Shown here one piece after another: positions 1-10,820 of a stretch of 64,000 nucleotides of DNA. Each line of letters opens with the position of its first letter. The first letter of the stretch is position 1. Made by a program: the position numbers and the translations under genes. The DNA lies in assembly GCA_009667805.1 (NCBI GenBank), contig CM019075.1, forward strand, positions 18,535,615 through 18,599,614, in the 5' to 3' direction. This DNA is from Leptobrachium leishanense. Its lineage: Eukaryota > Chordata > Amphibia > Anura > Megophryidae. Below the pieces are notes generated by a model. That model was not told where the DNA came from. It was given only the letters and a program-made list of their open reading frames with translations, and ran no database searches.

Positions 1-3000
1 TAACTTGGGGCCTCCCAGTCCCACCAAGATGAATCCGGGATCCATAGGAATAGGAGTACCCACCACTGCCGTAGCAAATTCCACCACCATAGTCCAGAAG
101 GGAATCAATAGAGGGCACTGCCACCAGATATGCATATAAGTACCTGTCTGTGAACTACAACGCCAACATACTGAGGAAGAGGACGAAGCAAATTTAGAGG
201 TTTTATCCGGCGTCCAGTACCATCGGTAGACAACCTTCCTACTTGTTTCCAGGAGAGTCGCGTTTCTAGACACCCCCACATCTCTACGGAACACAGCTGC
301 CCACAATTCTGGCTCAATGGAACGTTTCAGATCTTTTTCCCACGCAGAATGATACCGCCACAAGGGTAGCTCCCTGTCCTTCATGATTGCATTGAGGCCG
401 ATGGAGATTAAGCCTTTCGGTAGCAATTGGGAGACACCCAGGGATTCAATTAACGTCAAGGGCGGCTTATGGATCGAGTAGAATGCTGCGAATCCCTGAG
501 ATCTCAAGTATGAACGCAATTGGCAATAAGATAAGAAATAAGAGTCCTGCAGGCGAAATTTAGATTGTACTGACGCAAATTCCAATACCCCGCATTTATC
601 TGTTAATTGGCATAAATTGAAAACCCCCTTCGTCGCCCAACATTGCGCATTAAAAGGGAAGGATATACTGAAACATCCTCAGTGGTGCCGCTCTTGATAC
701 GGGGCCCGTCCCCGATATCTTCAGGAACATACTGTCCCATATTCTCAAGGAGAGGGTCGTTGTAGCAAACAGAGATGTGAACATCCCCCTTGGTCTATTC
801 GGAGGGGGAACCCATAACAGTACTCTTAAATCGTGAGGGGTCAGAGTAGTGGCCTCCATAACCGCCCATTGAGGACGGGAGGCATAGCCCAGGCACACTA
901 TCATCGCTGCAACATGTACAGCTCGGCTATATTTTGCAAAATCCGGTACCCCTAATCCACCCCCCTCGATTCGGCGTGAGAGGACAGGAAATTTGATTCT
1001 GGGGCGCCGATAATTCCATAGGAAGGCATTAACCACTCCCTGCAAAGTAGAAAAAAACGCTCTAGGTATAAAAATAGGAAGGGCTCGAAAAACATATAAA
1101 ATTTTCGGTAGTATCGTCATTTTCACCGCCGCAATGCGACCAAACCACGACAATCGTCGGGGCTGCCAAGACCGCAATAGGGATTTAATTTCTATTAGCA
1201 ACTTTCCGTAATTAATATCAAATAAGACCTGAGCCGAAAGAGCTAGCTTGATACCAAATACGTGAGAAATTTAGTTCTCCAATCAAACGCAAATTCCTGT
1301 TTTAGTGTAATCAGCACGTCCTCTGGGATATTAACTGGCAGCGCCTGAGTCTTGGAAAAATTAATCTTATGATATGAAAATGTACCATATTCGTGCAATA
1401 TGTTAGTCAGAGCCTCTAAGGAAGTTTTAGGGGATGTCAAAGTAAGGAGGACGTCGTCAGCAAAGAGGTTTAATTTGTGTGTCTGCGGACCCACCTCTAT
1501 GCCCCTTACTTCATCGGACTGCCTGATCATCTGAGCCAGAGGTTCTAAGACGAGCGCATACAGTAGTGGAGACAGCGGGCAGCCCTGTCTTGTGCCGTTC
1601 GTGATAGGAAATGCTCGAAGTGGAATCCCGCAAAACGTACCGTGGCAGACGGAGAAGCATAAACCGAAAAAACCCCCTTAACAAACTCAGGTGGGATAGA
1701 GAATTTTGCCATCACCTCTGACATAAAACCCCAATGCACTCGGTCAAACGCCTTTTCCGCGTCCAATGACAGTATGAGACCAGGCGTAGAAGACGAAGTA
1801 AGCACTTGAATGAGATTGAGTAGTCGACGAGTGTTATCCGGACCCTGACGGCCGGGTATAAATCCGACCTGATCCATCCCGATCAAACTCGTGATAGTCA
1901 ATGCCAAACGATTCGCCAGGATCTTAGTGTATATTTTAAGGTCTACATTTATCAGAGAGATTGGTCGAAAGTTTTGACAACTAGTGGGAGGTTTACCTAA
2001 TTTGGGTAGGGTTACTATTGCGGCACCCAGTAGCTCAGAAGGGAGGTTCCCACTATCCATCGCAGTGGTAAACAAGCCATGGATATGGGGAAGTAGCGTT
2101 TGATGGAAAGTTCTGTAATAAGTGGATGTGAACCCATCGGGGCCTGGAGCCTTGCCTTTAGGTAGGGACGTAATCACCTCCGCGATTTCCTCGCATGTTA
2201 TCGGGGAAGCCAAAGAGGCACGTTGTGTCTGTGATAGAGTCGGTAAGTTTATTTTGTCTAAATAGCCTCGTATATCCGATATCGAAGGTCCTGGCCTGCG
2301 GTCCCGTCTCTTAAATTATATAGAGCCCGATAGTATGTCGCAAATTCGTTCGCTATGTCCTGTGGTTTATATATCCTTTCCCCTCGGTTATTTAACAAAA
2401 AGGACGTTCTGGTTGATTGCTGCAGAGTACGGAGGCGGAGCGCCAACGAGTGTCCCACCCTATTCGCGGTCGAATATCTATTTGCTCTAAGGCGTTGTAA
2501 TGCGTAGAAATGTGTCGTACTGTCTAGGTCGGTCAGGTCCGCTCCCGCTTTGGCCAGTTCCCGAGCCGTGCTTGGATTCGGGTGGGTTTGGTTGGCCTTG
2601 GTCAAAGCGTCTATACGGGTCAGTAACTCCAGTCTATCTGCGATATGTTGTCTCTTCCTGATAGCTGCCCATCTAATGCACACCCCTCTCATAACTGCCT
2701 TGTGAGCTCTCCAGAGAATAGTCGGGTCCGAGGAAGAATCTTTATTCTCCGAGAAGTAGTTGTCAAGTGAGGACTGCAGGTCCGCTAATATCTCTGGATC
2801 GCCCAACAGAGAGTCGTTGAGGCGCCAAGGAGGCCTGCTAAACACCTGGAAGTCGTCTGCTAGCGTCAAGAATACTGGGGCATGATCAGACAGCGTGAAG
2901 CTCGAGATGTCGCAGTCACGAACAGAAGGCAGTAAAGAACCTCTTATGCAAAAAAAATCTATTCTGGAATATGAATTGTGAGGCGGAGAGAACAAAGTAT

Positions 3001-3562
3001 ATCCTCTCTCGCCCGGATGGAAAACCCTCCACACATCATAGAGATTAAAATGAGACAGAAGGTCCGTCAATTCCCTACATTGTTTTCTAATGTGCGCGTA
3101 TGAGGCGGCTGACCTATCTAGAAGCGAATCTGGACAAACATTAAAATCGCCCATCACAATCACCTCGCCAGTTGATACTGTTAACATTTTGAGCAGTACA
3201 TGTTTAAGAAACGATACTTGAGATGAGTTAGGACTATAGATATTACATATAGTGAACAATTTCTGATTAATCGTACACACTAAGATAAGGTAGCGGCCCT
3301 TCGGATCACTCAGCTTTCTGTGAAGTTGAAAAGACATTCTATCATGCAGTAGTATAGACACCCCTCTAGACTTGGTGGGGCCCGTAGCGTGGAATTGCGT
3401 GGTATATCGAGGTACCTGCAACAAAGGGTGAGACAATCTACGAAAGTGCGTCTCCTGTAGACACACCATATCTGGGTCTCCCCGTTTTATCTCTGAGCAT
3501 AATGCATGTCTTTTAAATGGAGCGTTTAAGCCCCTAACGTTGAGGACATAAGTTTCATACAA
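1..3562 (-). pseudogene. L1 ORF2 (endonuclease / reverse transcriptase), broken
   Basis: ORF2 of an L1 LINE nicks target DNA and reverse-transcribes the element RNA. The apurinic endonuclease domain reads cleanly over 2258-3562, with LNVRGLN near the start, CLQETHF, GDFN and SDHAPV. The reverse transcriptase follows over about 1243-2213: KGKAPGPDG, PISLINVD, DAEKAFDRV and, after a frameshift between about 1610 and 1660, LFADDVLL. The L1 C-terminal region is at 650-1201 (WFGRIAAVKM, LPKILYVF) and continues to position 1, where a GTYMHIWWQCP-like stretch can be read. At least three breaks (about 2215-2258, 1610-1660, 1205-1243) separate the open segments. The start near 3562 fits the usual few residues before LNVRGLN. 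Confidence 0.88.
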
Positions 3563-4124
3563 TTGAGACCAAAAACTGTATACGGTTCCTGGGCCAACAG
3601 AGCCCCCAATTCACATTTTGGACAAACAAAGCAGCCCACATGGCTCGGGTCGAGCGTATTTGAGAACAGTCAGTGAATGGCGATGAGGAAAAAAGAAAAA
3701 AACATAGAAACAAAAAACAGAAAAACACCACAGTGGTGTTGAAGAAACTATGTACATGTCTCAAAGAGACAATCTCTCTTGAGAAGCCCCGAGAAGCGGG
3801 TGTACTTCTCATACTCCGAAAAAAGAGCGAGAGTGGGGGGTCAAAAAATGAACCCAACAGAACGCCCGGATGGAGGAACAAAAAGCAGCGCCGTGCTGCG
3901 CACGTCGGGACCCATCAACTCCAGCTGCTACCACAGTCCCGAAACCTGGGTCACGTGTATGGGAACATGGAATACCAACAGGAAAGAAAAAAAAAAGGAC
4001 CCTGGAGGCACACTCGGCGAAATACGATACCGTCAAGACGATGAAATATCCCGAGAACTTTCTTCCTCTGCCCAAAGCACGTGGCAATCCGAAGATTCGC
4101 AAGACATCAATAGCATAGAGCAAA
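3563..4124 (-). other. L1 inter-ORF spacer
   Basis: The segment between the ORF1 stop and the ORF2 start of the L1 element. Several short open frames cross it on both strands, but none has a recognisable domain. It is A-rich on the plus strand at about 3690-3725 and 3984-3997. At about 560 bases it is long for an L1 spacer. I see no gene in it. Confidence 0.6.
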
Positions 4125-4983
4125 TCACTTTTTCTTCTTGTGCCACTCCGGGTCGAGGCGGGGTGGAGGATCTTGCCGCTGTGATGGAGGGGTAGCAGGT
4201 TCCATTCCCCAATCTTTCAGGAGTTGCATGCCCTCCGATACGGAAGTCACCGAGTGGAAAACACCGTTGCGAGATATCAACAGTTTGGTTGGGAAGCCCC
4301 ACCGGTATGCGATACTGCGATCACGGAGCATCGTTGTCACTTGTTTAAAGTTGCGCCGGTGTTGGAGGGTAGTGCGAGACAGGTCCGGAAAGATAGCAAT
4401 ATGATCGTAGGTCGGGGATAGAGCCCCAGGACGTCTCAAGGCACGCAATATGTCCTCGCGAGGTTTATAATAGTGAAGACGAAGTAAGACATCTTTAGGC
4501 GCCTTAGCCGGAGCTGACGGTGGTTTAGGAAGTCGATGAATTCTGTCAAACAGGAGGGACTCCGAGGTGGCTTCAGGCAGGAGGTGTTGAAATAGTTCAG
4601 TAACATAATCCGGAAGGTCATGAGCTGATATCGAATCTGGGATACCTCTCACTTTCAAGTTATGGCGACGTGATCTATCCTCCAAGTCCGCAATTTTAGT
4701 AAGTGCCCCCAGAAGTTGAGATTGTAAATCCTCCACTTGTTCTGTCAGAACATTATGTGCCCCTGCAAATTCCGCCATCTTTGCTTCCAATCTGTCTGTG
4801 CGGTCTCCTATTTCTTTGATATCTTTTTTAATGTCCGCCGCCACGCTGTCTAGGCGATTCGATAGTGCATCAGAAAGGGCTGCCAGCATAGGTGCCAGTT
4901 TGGCCGTCACCACGTCAATCCCTGAGCTGTCTTCAGCGGGGGGGCAGATGCACGCGGGGACGAGGAGATTGAGCCGCCGCCAT
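4125..4983 (-). pseudogene. L1 ORF1 (coiled-coil RNA-binding protein)
   Basis: ORF1 of the same L1, an RNA-binding chaperone that packages the LINE RNA. From the N-terminus there is a heptad-rich coiled coil (IGDRTDRLEAKMAEF, then LTEQVEDLQSQLLGAL), an RRM-like core (RRHNLKVRGIPDS) and the L1 C-terminal domain (PREDILRALRR, RRNFKQVTTMLRDR). It has no zinc knuckles, which separates it from Tx1-type ORF1. The frame is open from 4125 to about 4980, with no ATG in its upstream part. An ATG in good context at 4981-4983 is in another frame, and a seven-C run at about 4938-4944 is the likely frameshift. The ancestral start was probably that ATG (inference). Confidence 0.85.
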
Positions 4984-5215
4984 CTTGGGAGGCCCCAATG
5001 CCGCGCTGTTTCTGGCTCTTTGGCGCGAAAAAGTCGGCGGAACCCGCTTTTTTGGTACCGCTGCGGGAGGACATACTGTGCTCCACTGGTTCCCCCGTCC
5101 TGTGCTGCAGCTGCGCTTACTGTGAGTCGTTTTTCCTCGTGTTTAGTGGGTCTCTAGTGCGGAGCTCCGGCGCTACACGTCCACCATCGAACGGAGTCAG
5201 GCCACGCCCTACCTT

Positions 5216-5333
5216 TATTATTTTAACACATTTTAATGCATTTTTATTGGTTTAAATACTTGGAATATCAGTTCTTGTCGAACTGAACCGAAAATCCAGG
5301 CATTTCAGTGCAGCCTTCAGCGGCATTCGGCTA
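5216..5333. other. AT-rich spacer between L1 and hAT
   Basis: Short intronic stretch with no gene. It ends with TTCGGCTA (5326-5333), the left target-site duplication of the following hAT element. Confidence 0.5.
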
Positions 5334-5468
5334 CAGGGCCGCCATCAGGGCATTACGCCCAATACTGCCGTAAGGGGCCCGGGCCCGGTGGGGGCCCGGT
5401 GGGGGCCCGGGCCGCCGGGTCCCGGGGGGAGGATCCCGGGCCCCCGACGGCAGCGGCGTCGCCCTTTA

Positions 5469-5511
5469 ACAGCTCCGGTATCGGACTCGATGAGTCCGAA
5501 TCCGGAGCTGT
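5469..5511. repeat. 43-bp near-perfect palindrome
   Basis: Arms ACAGCTCCGG (5469-5478) and CCGGAGCTGT (5502-5511), with an inner pair TCGGACTC (5481-5488) / GAGTCCGA (5492-5499) around a 3-nt loop. Only two opposed positions per arm fail to pair. It lies in the hAT element next to a second palindrome. Confidence 0.85.
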
Positions 5512-5527
5512 GTCCCTGCTGCTGCTG

Positions 5528-5572
5528 CAGGAGCCGGAGGAGACTGAGACACTGTGTCTCCTCCGGCTCCTG
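5528..5572. repeat. 17-bp perfect stem, 11-nt loop
   Basis: CAGGAGCCGGAGGAGAC (5528-5544) is the exact reverse complement of 5556-5572. It follows the 43-bp palindrome after 16 bases, so the two could fold as adjacent hairpins in DNA or RNA. Confidence 0.85.
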
Positions 5573-5773
5573 GCAGCTTCACTTCCTGGCTGGGCGGGGC
5601 CAAGCAGTGTGTGAGGGGCCTCCCAAGCACGTTGCTTTGGCTCCGCCCCTCCACTCAGTGAAGCTGCGCGCCGGAGCTGGAGGGACCAGGAAGATCAGAA
5701 GAAAAGAAGAGAAGAAGATTGAAGAAAAGGTGAAGAAAAGAAGAGCAGAAGAAAAGAAGATAGAAGACAGCGA

Positions 5774-7166
5774 GTGGTGAGCCAGGGCCCAGACCCTAAG
5801 ACCCAGAGCCCAGACCCCAAGGCCCAGGACCCAGACCCCAAGGCCCAGACCTCTAGGCTCAGACCCAGGACCCAGACCTCTAGGCCCAGACCCCTAGGCC
5901 CAGACCCAGGGCCCAGACCCAGACCTCTAGGCCCAGACCCCAAGGCCCAGACCCAAGGCCCAGGGCCCAGACCCTAGGGCCCAGGGTCCAGACCCCTAGG
6001 CCCAGGGCCCAGACCCCTAGGCCCAGGGCCCAGACCCCAAGACCCAAAACCAGGGCCCAGACCCTATGGCCCAGACCCCTAGGCCCAAACCCATGGCCCA
6101 GACCCTAGGGCCCAGGGCCCAGAACCCTAGGCCCAGACCCCTAGGCCCAGACCCCAAGGACCAGACCCCAAGGCCCAGACCCTAGGGCCCAGGGTCCAGA
6201 CCCCAAGACCCAAACCCAGGGCCCAGACCCTATGGCCCAAACCCATGGCCCAGACCCCAAGGCCCAGACCCTAGGGCCCAGACCCTAGGGCCCAGACCCT
6301 AGGGCCCAGACCCCAAGGCCCAGGGCCCAGACCCCTAGGCCCAGACCCCAAGACCCAAACCCATGGCCCAGACCCCAAGGCCCAGACCCTAGGGCCCAGG
6401 GCCCAGACCCTTAGGCCCAAACCCATGGCCCAGACCCCTAGGGCCCAGACCCCTAGGCCCAGACCCCAAGGCCCAGACCCCAAGGCCCAGGGCCCAGACC
6501 CCTAGGCCCAGGGCCCAGACCCCAAGACCCAGACCCTATGGCCCAGACCCCAAGGCCCAGACCCTAGGGCCCAGACCCCAAGGCCCAGACCCCAGGGCCC
6601 AGACCCTAGGGCCCAGGGTCCAGACCCCTAGGCCCAGACCCCTAGGCCCAGACCCCAAGACCCAAACCCAGGGCCCAGACCCTATGGCCCAGACCCTAGG
6701 CCCAGACCCCAAGGCCCAGACCCTTAGGCCCAGACCCTTAGGCCCAGACCCCCTAGGCCCAGACCCCAAGGCCCAGACCCTAGGGCCCAGGGTCCAGACC
6801 CCTAGGCCCAGACCCAAGGCCCAGACCCAGGGCCCAGACCCTAGGGCCCAGGGTCCAGACCCCTAGGCCCAAACCCATGGCCCAGACCCCAAGGCCCAGG
6901 ACCCAGACCCTAGGGCCCAGACCCAGGGCCCAGACCCCAAGGCCCAGACCCAGGGCCCAGACCCCTAAGCCCAAACCCAGGGCCCAGACCCCAAGGCCCA
7001 GGACCCAGACCCCAAGGCCCAGACACTAGGGCCCAGACCCCAAAGCCCAGACCCCAAGGCCCAGGGACCAGACCCAGAGACCAGGGCCCAGGTTAGACCC
7101 CAGGGACCAGACCCCAAGGCCCAGTCCCAGGGACCAGACCCAGGGCCCAGGCCCAGACCCAGACCC
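5774..7166. repeat. GC-rich minisatellite, 14-16 bp units
   Basis: About 90 degenerate units of the form CCCAGACCCCAAGG or CCCAGACCCTAGGG, with variants such as CCTATGG. Many units contain CCTAGG or CCATGG self-complementary cores, so both strands look alike and give long glycine/proline/leucine/tryptophan frames that are not genes. It lies wholly inside the hAT element. Confidence 0.95.
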
Positions 7167-7184
7167 AAAGGCCATCATACACAG

Positions 7185-7330
7185 CCCATTTCTGTGAGAT
7201 TTATTGCTGTGGATTCTGTGATATGTTCAGACACACCGCTCATTACTGTGAGTTTTATTGCTGTGGATACTGTGATAAGCTAATACACACTGCACATTAC
7301 TGGGAGTTTTATTGCTGTGGTGCTATGTTA
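7185..7330. repeat. 65-bp repeat, about 2.3 units
   Basis: Tandem units built on ATTACTGTGAGTTTTATTGC followed by a variable half with CTGTGATA and a TACACAC-type end. The same unit occurs five times at 36765-37095 in another hAT-like element, so the two elements are probably related. Confidence 0.8.
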
Positions 7331-7452
7331 TGTCTTTTTTTTTTTTTGAAGGGGGAGAAAAGCTCTTAGAGGTTGAGGGGGGGCCCTGGGGGGCCCCATC
7401 GTGAGGTTTAGTAAGGGGCCCCATCATTTCTGATGGCTGCCCTGTTCGGCTA

Positions 7453-8215
7453 TATCCCTGGATCCTCCATAGTCGCTTGCAGCTGACAACCCAGGAAATC
7501 CATAGCACGATCTAGGCTGTCTGTAGTCCAACAACTAGGTCAGTCAGAATATGGACCCAGTGGACAGCCAGTCATGATCTGTCGCTAGGACAGAAAGAGT
7601 AAATATCCAGATTTCAATCGGGAGCCTTGCTCTATTTGGTCTGGGGGCCCTGCTGCCCCACATATGGTCAGTCTGCCACCATGCAGGATTGACTAACCAA
7701 ACCAGTGATTCATAAGTAGAACCAGCAATGTGCAACATATTAGACTGGTCCACAGAGGGGCCTAACCCCTACTAGAAATACAATGCAACTCAACTAGAGA
7801 AGCCAGGAAGGATGGACCCGATTAATACTTTTATATATGTTACTTCATTTAGTGATCAGGTCCATCCTTCCTAGACTCCTATGGACCATGTATGCCAATC
7901 CAGCAATGGCGTGGCATGACATGACAGGACGTGACACCACCTGACTAAAGAAAGCAGTACAGGCCGATTGCTGCCTTCGTATGTATAAATAGGCCCACCA
8001 AAATCCTCACCGGCCCATGATGCCCTCAATCCAGTCCTGGGTAGCAGTGGTGGTACATATGCACAGGGTGCCGACTACACGGATTGGTCTTTCTTGCAAA
8101 ATCCCCCAATCTATACATTTTTGGGATTATTTATTTGACTTCTGATAGAGAACAAAATTCACCGTTTTCACATAATCGTTGTCTGTTCTGTTGTCATCTT
8201 CTCCATAAGGCATCT
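7453..8215. other. kcnk16 intron 2, no gene seen
   Basis: Unique-looking intronic DNA. The one structure I see is a 14-bp inverted repeat, AGGAAGGATGGACC (7805-7818) against GGTCCATCCTTCCT (7859-7872), with a 40-nt loop. No exon with a K2P motif is visible here. Confidence 0.5.
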
Positions 8216-8296
8216 TTAACCCCTTAAGGATTAAGAGTCTGAAAAGTCCATGAATTTATGACGGAACAGTTCTGTCATTGGTCCTTAAGTGGTTAA
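8216..8296. mobile_element. 81-bp TTAA-flanked MITE
   Basis: Terminal inverted repeats TTAACCCCTTAAGGA (8216-8230) and TCCTTAAGTGGTTAA (8282-8296), 14 of 15 pairing, with TTAA at both ends. The TTAA target fits a piggyBac-type origin. It lies in kcnk16 intron 2. Confidence 0.75.
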
Positions 8297-8760
8297 AAAC
8301 TACCAGCGTAAACCTTTTCTGTGCTTTATCGAAGAGCAGCATGTTTTGTAATGCGTGGAGGCTGCCCTGATATACCCTGCGGTCTTTAAATCAGGAGATA
8401 AAGTGAATGACATATCAATATTTCTTTAGCAAAAGCATGAATTTGCAGAGAAGTTATAAACAGTTGAGAATGTCAAGCCTGCCCTGAGGCCGTCTCAAAG
8501 GAGCCCTGCGTTTGGGAACAAGAGGTTTATTCATCCCAGTCTCATTTTAGCCTACAGTTAATAGCTTGCCAAAATTACATTCAAAAATAACTGTACAGAG
8601 GGTCAAATCCTAAAAAAAGGAGTGCGGGAATACGAACTTTCCCACACAGACACTCCCTAATGTCCTGATAAACAAGATATTCTGATACATATACACGCAA
8701 GAACTAAACATAGCATTATGTGTCTTAAACCGATGTATGCTTATAATTTTGGCTGCTTAC

Positions 8761-8881
8761 CGATTGTTGTCACCACTGTCCCAGAAAAGAAGAACGAGCT
8801 GCTGAAGTCCCAATTCGTACGAGTGTTCTCATTTTTATTTGCCAATGGATTTATTCCTTTTCTAACTGCATCTTCAATAAC
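8761..8881 (-). CDS. kcnk16: kcnk16 exon 2 (pore loop 1)
   Basis: Internal coding exon of a K2P potassium channel, which carries background K+ current across the plasma membrane. The minus-strand exon is 121 nt and starts with VIEDAVRKG after a CAAG acceptor (AG at 8883-8882). It ends in SSSFFFSGTVVTTIG, the first pore helix and start of the selectivity filter. A GTAAGC donor (8760-8755) follows, so the filter TTIG/YG is split at the glycine codon in phase 1, a conserved K2P intron position. NWDFSSSFFFSGTVVTTIG is closest to KCNK16/TALK-1 among family members I can recall. Its start is in phase with exon 1. The following exon is not in the window. Confidence 0.9.
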
Positions 8882-8945
8882 CTTGAAAACGAGAAATATC
8901 AATGTATCCTTCCTGGTAAAATACTTTGCAAATAAGTATCTGTTT
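8882..8945 (+). mobile_element. L2-like LINE 3' tail supplying a splice acceptor
   Basis: A 5'-truncated LINE tail on the plus strand, antisense to kcnk16. It matches the tail of the L2-like LINE at 43020-43078: TTGAAAACGAGA, then CAATGTATCCTTCCTGGTAA, then AATAA. Its left edge coincides with the exon 2 boundary, so on the minus strand the pyrimidine tract TTTCTCGTTTTCAAG is LINE-derived. Confidence 0.8.
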
Positions 8946-10014
8946 GGTACATATTTTAGCCAAAAATAACATGTTTTCTCATTTACAGGAATCTAATCGT
9001 GCCAAAAACTAGCAAATATTCAAATCCATCCAGTGCTCAAGTCCTGCAGGAACGCAGTTCCCTCCCTGTTTTAGCAGGAGGATCTTCTTCGTTTCCTTTT
9101 GGCTGATATACTGGGAAGCTGAATAATCACGTGTTTATATAGAAAGGTATTGCAGAGAGCATCGAAAGGTCACCGACATTCCGGTGCTCTTTCCCCACAC
9201 TTTATGGAAATCAAAGTTCCCCACCCTGCGGTGAATTCAGCATTCACAGGGTCCCCAGAGTGTAACGAAAACCTGAACACCTGCTGAAAACACAACAGAA
9301 AAAGCAGACGAGCCACTGATCACAGCGCAGACCAGTCACTGGAAAAAGCCGACAAGCTGACGAACGGGGTGGAGATACACACACGAAAGTGTAAAAATTA
9401 TAACGCAGTTTGCAAAAACTACTGAGTGAAAATGCCTCGAATTTACATACAAGATCCTATGAATAATAAAAAGGTCGGTTAAAGAAAAACTTTAAGGAAA
9501 AAAGTTCTAAAAATCTTTAAGCCTCAAGATGCTAAAAATCTATTTTAATCTGCAGTAAAAAGGCTAAACGGTTTATTAGATATTGAATAAAAACTGCATT
9601 ATTTTTAACATTGAAGCCTATGGAATTCGCGTGAATAAACCTGCCGAATGAAACAACCGAACACTAGGGCCTTTCAGCAACTTTTCTCTGTTCGGTGTCT
9701 CTGAATAGACCAAGCATTGCTTCTCTATGGGGGATTTCACTGACAAACCGGCACCGTACATGCAGGCAGTTCGCCAAAATATGGCGAACTTCCTGCTCTG
9801 AATAGCGGAATGGCCCCCGGAATGTCACTGTACGGGGAAATTCACTGTACGGTGACGTTTCGGCTCTCTGAATAACCCTTTAAATATCTTTGAGTTACAA
9901 CCAGATACGCAAAGACAGCAGTCACATGACAGAGGCAAATTTTCATTGGTCGAATGATATTAACAAGTCACAATCCTTGACAGGTATGAAAGATACAAAA
10001 TTACCAAAATGACA
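8946..10014. other. kcnk16 intron 1, first part
   Basis: Intronic DNA without a recognisable gene. Around 9600-9890 are segments (GGCGAACT, TGTACGG, a final CTCTGAATAACCCT) that recur loosely at 38720-38900. They look like an eroded MITE ending near 9885. Confidence 0.4.
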
Positions 10015-10191
10015 CAGTATTTTCTGGTGTAGACGACTACTTTTTATACTTCAAAACATCCCAAAAATTGGGGGTCGTCTTATACGCAGGATACACAATA
10101 CAATATGACGAGTATAGCCCAAAACCTATTTAACTGGAAAATTAGGGGGTCGTCTTATACACCCGGTCGTTTTATACTCCAGAAAATACGG
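10015..10191. mobile_element. MITE with CAGTATTTTCTGG ends
   Basis: The left end CAGTATTTTCTGGTGTAGAC and a right end that is the complement of CCGTATTTTCTGGAGTATAA are imperfect inverted repeats. GGGGGTCGTCTTATAC occurs twice inside. This is a common vertebrate MITE pattern; I cannot assign the superfamily. Confidence 0.65.
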
Positions 10192-10685
10192 TAATTTAAG
10201 CACACTTTAGAAGCGTGGGTGGTCTTTGTATTAAGCAAAATAAGATGCAAGCTGGGACCAGATAAGTGAATGGGAAGCGTGAGGAATGGCAGATATGGGG
10301 GTGGGGGGTTATACATCTTGAATGGTACAGATGTATACATGAAAGACACCTTCACTTAAATGCAATACATATCTTAATAGGAATCAGTCCTGAGATGTCA
10401 CAAACAGTAAACCCCACATAGTTACATGTATGCAGGGTATTGACCTATGGTGTTTCACGGTTTTATGTGCTCATTCCACATGGTCATCTTGTAAGTTATA
10501 GCCTACTGGAGGCTTCCAATTATAGCAGCTCTATATTGATTGTTTATTCTAGGAATACTCCCATGTATTGATTTCTAACATTCGTTAATCTTCGCAGAGC
10601 ACACTATCAACCAAAAAAGGAAATCATTAACCAAGCAGAAACTTTGACGCTGGTTCAGATCTCAAGTAGGTGGGTTCCTTTACAG

Positions 10686-10820
10686 CAGGGATCTCAAACT
10701 CACGGCCCCCCAGATGTTTTTGCCTACAAGTCCCAGAATGCTTTGAATGCAATAGATGGCCGTGGAATCATGGGAGTTGTAGTTCAGAAACATCAGGGGG
10801 GCCAGAGTTTGAGAACCCTG
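10686..10820. mobile_element. Palindromic hAT MITE, perfect TSD
   Basis: A 135-bp near-palindrome from CAGGGATCTCAAACTC to GAGTTTGAGAACCCTG, flanked by CTTTACAG at 10678-10685 and 10821-10828 (8 of 8). Each arm carries a ZNF143/THAP11-like core (CAAGTCCCAGAATGC; GGGAGTTGTAGTT). It lies in kcnk16 intron 1. Confidence 0.9.

Larger units (their letters stand above)
1..5215 (-). mobile_element. L1-clade LINE, nearly full length
   Basis: A minus-strand non-LTR retrotransposon with an L1-type ORF1 (4125-4983), a spacer of about 560 bases and a broken ORF2 (1-3562). The 3' end lies beyond position 1, because the ORF2 C-terminal zinc-knuckle-like region is still being read there. The 5' edge is placed near 5215, where the GC-rich leader gives way to AT-rich DNA; this edge is approximate. 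It lies in the inferred intron 2 of kcnk16, in the same orientation as the gene. Frameshifts and stops make it inactive. Confidence 0.88.
5334..7444. mobile_element. Complete non-autonomous hAT element with internal satellite
   Basis: A 2,111-bp element bounded by near-perfect terminal inverted repeats: CAGGGCCGCCATCAG at 5334 and CTGATGGCTGCCCTG ending at 7444 (14 of 15 pair). The flanks TTCGGCTA at 5326-5333 and 7445-7452 are a perfect 8-bp target-site duplication, the hAT signature. It encodes no transposase. The interior is GC-rich: two long palindromes (5469-5572), a purine-rich GAAGA stretch (about 5690-5765), a 1.4-kb minisatellite (5774-7166) and a 65-bp repeat also found near 36.8 kb. 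It must have been mobilised in trans by a hAT transposase not seen here. Confidence 0.9.

Noticed and set aside
5479..5502. GATGAGTCCGAA looks like part of a hammerhead ribozyme core
   Set aside because: The U before GAUGA and the stem II between GAG and CGAA are missing. The string is explained by the palindrome.
5774..7166. Long glycine/tryptophan- or proline-rich open frames
   Set aside because: They are translations of a minisatellite, occur on both strands and have no start or splice context.
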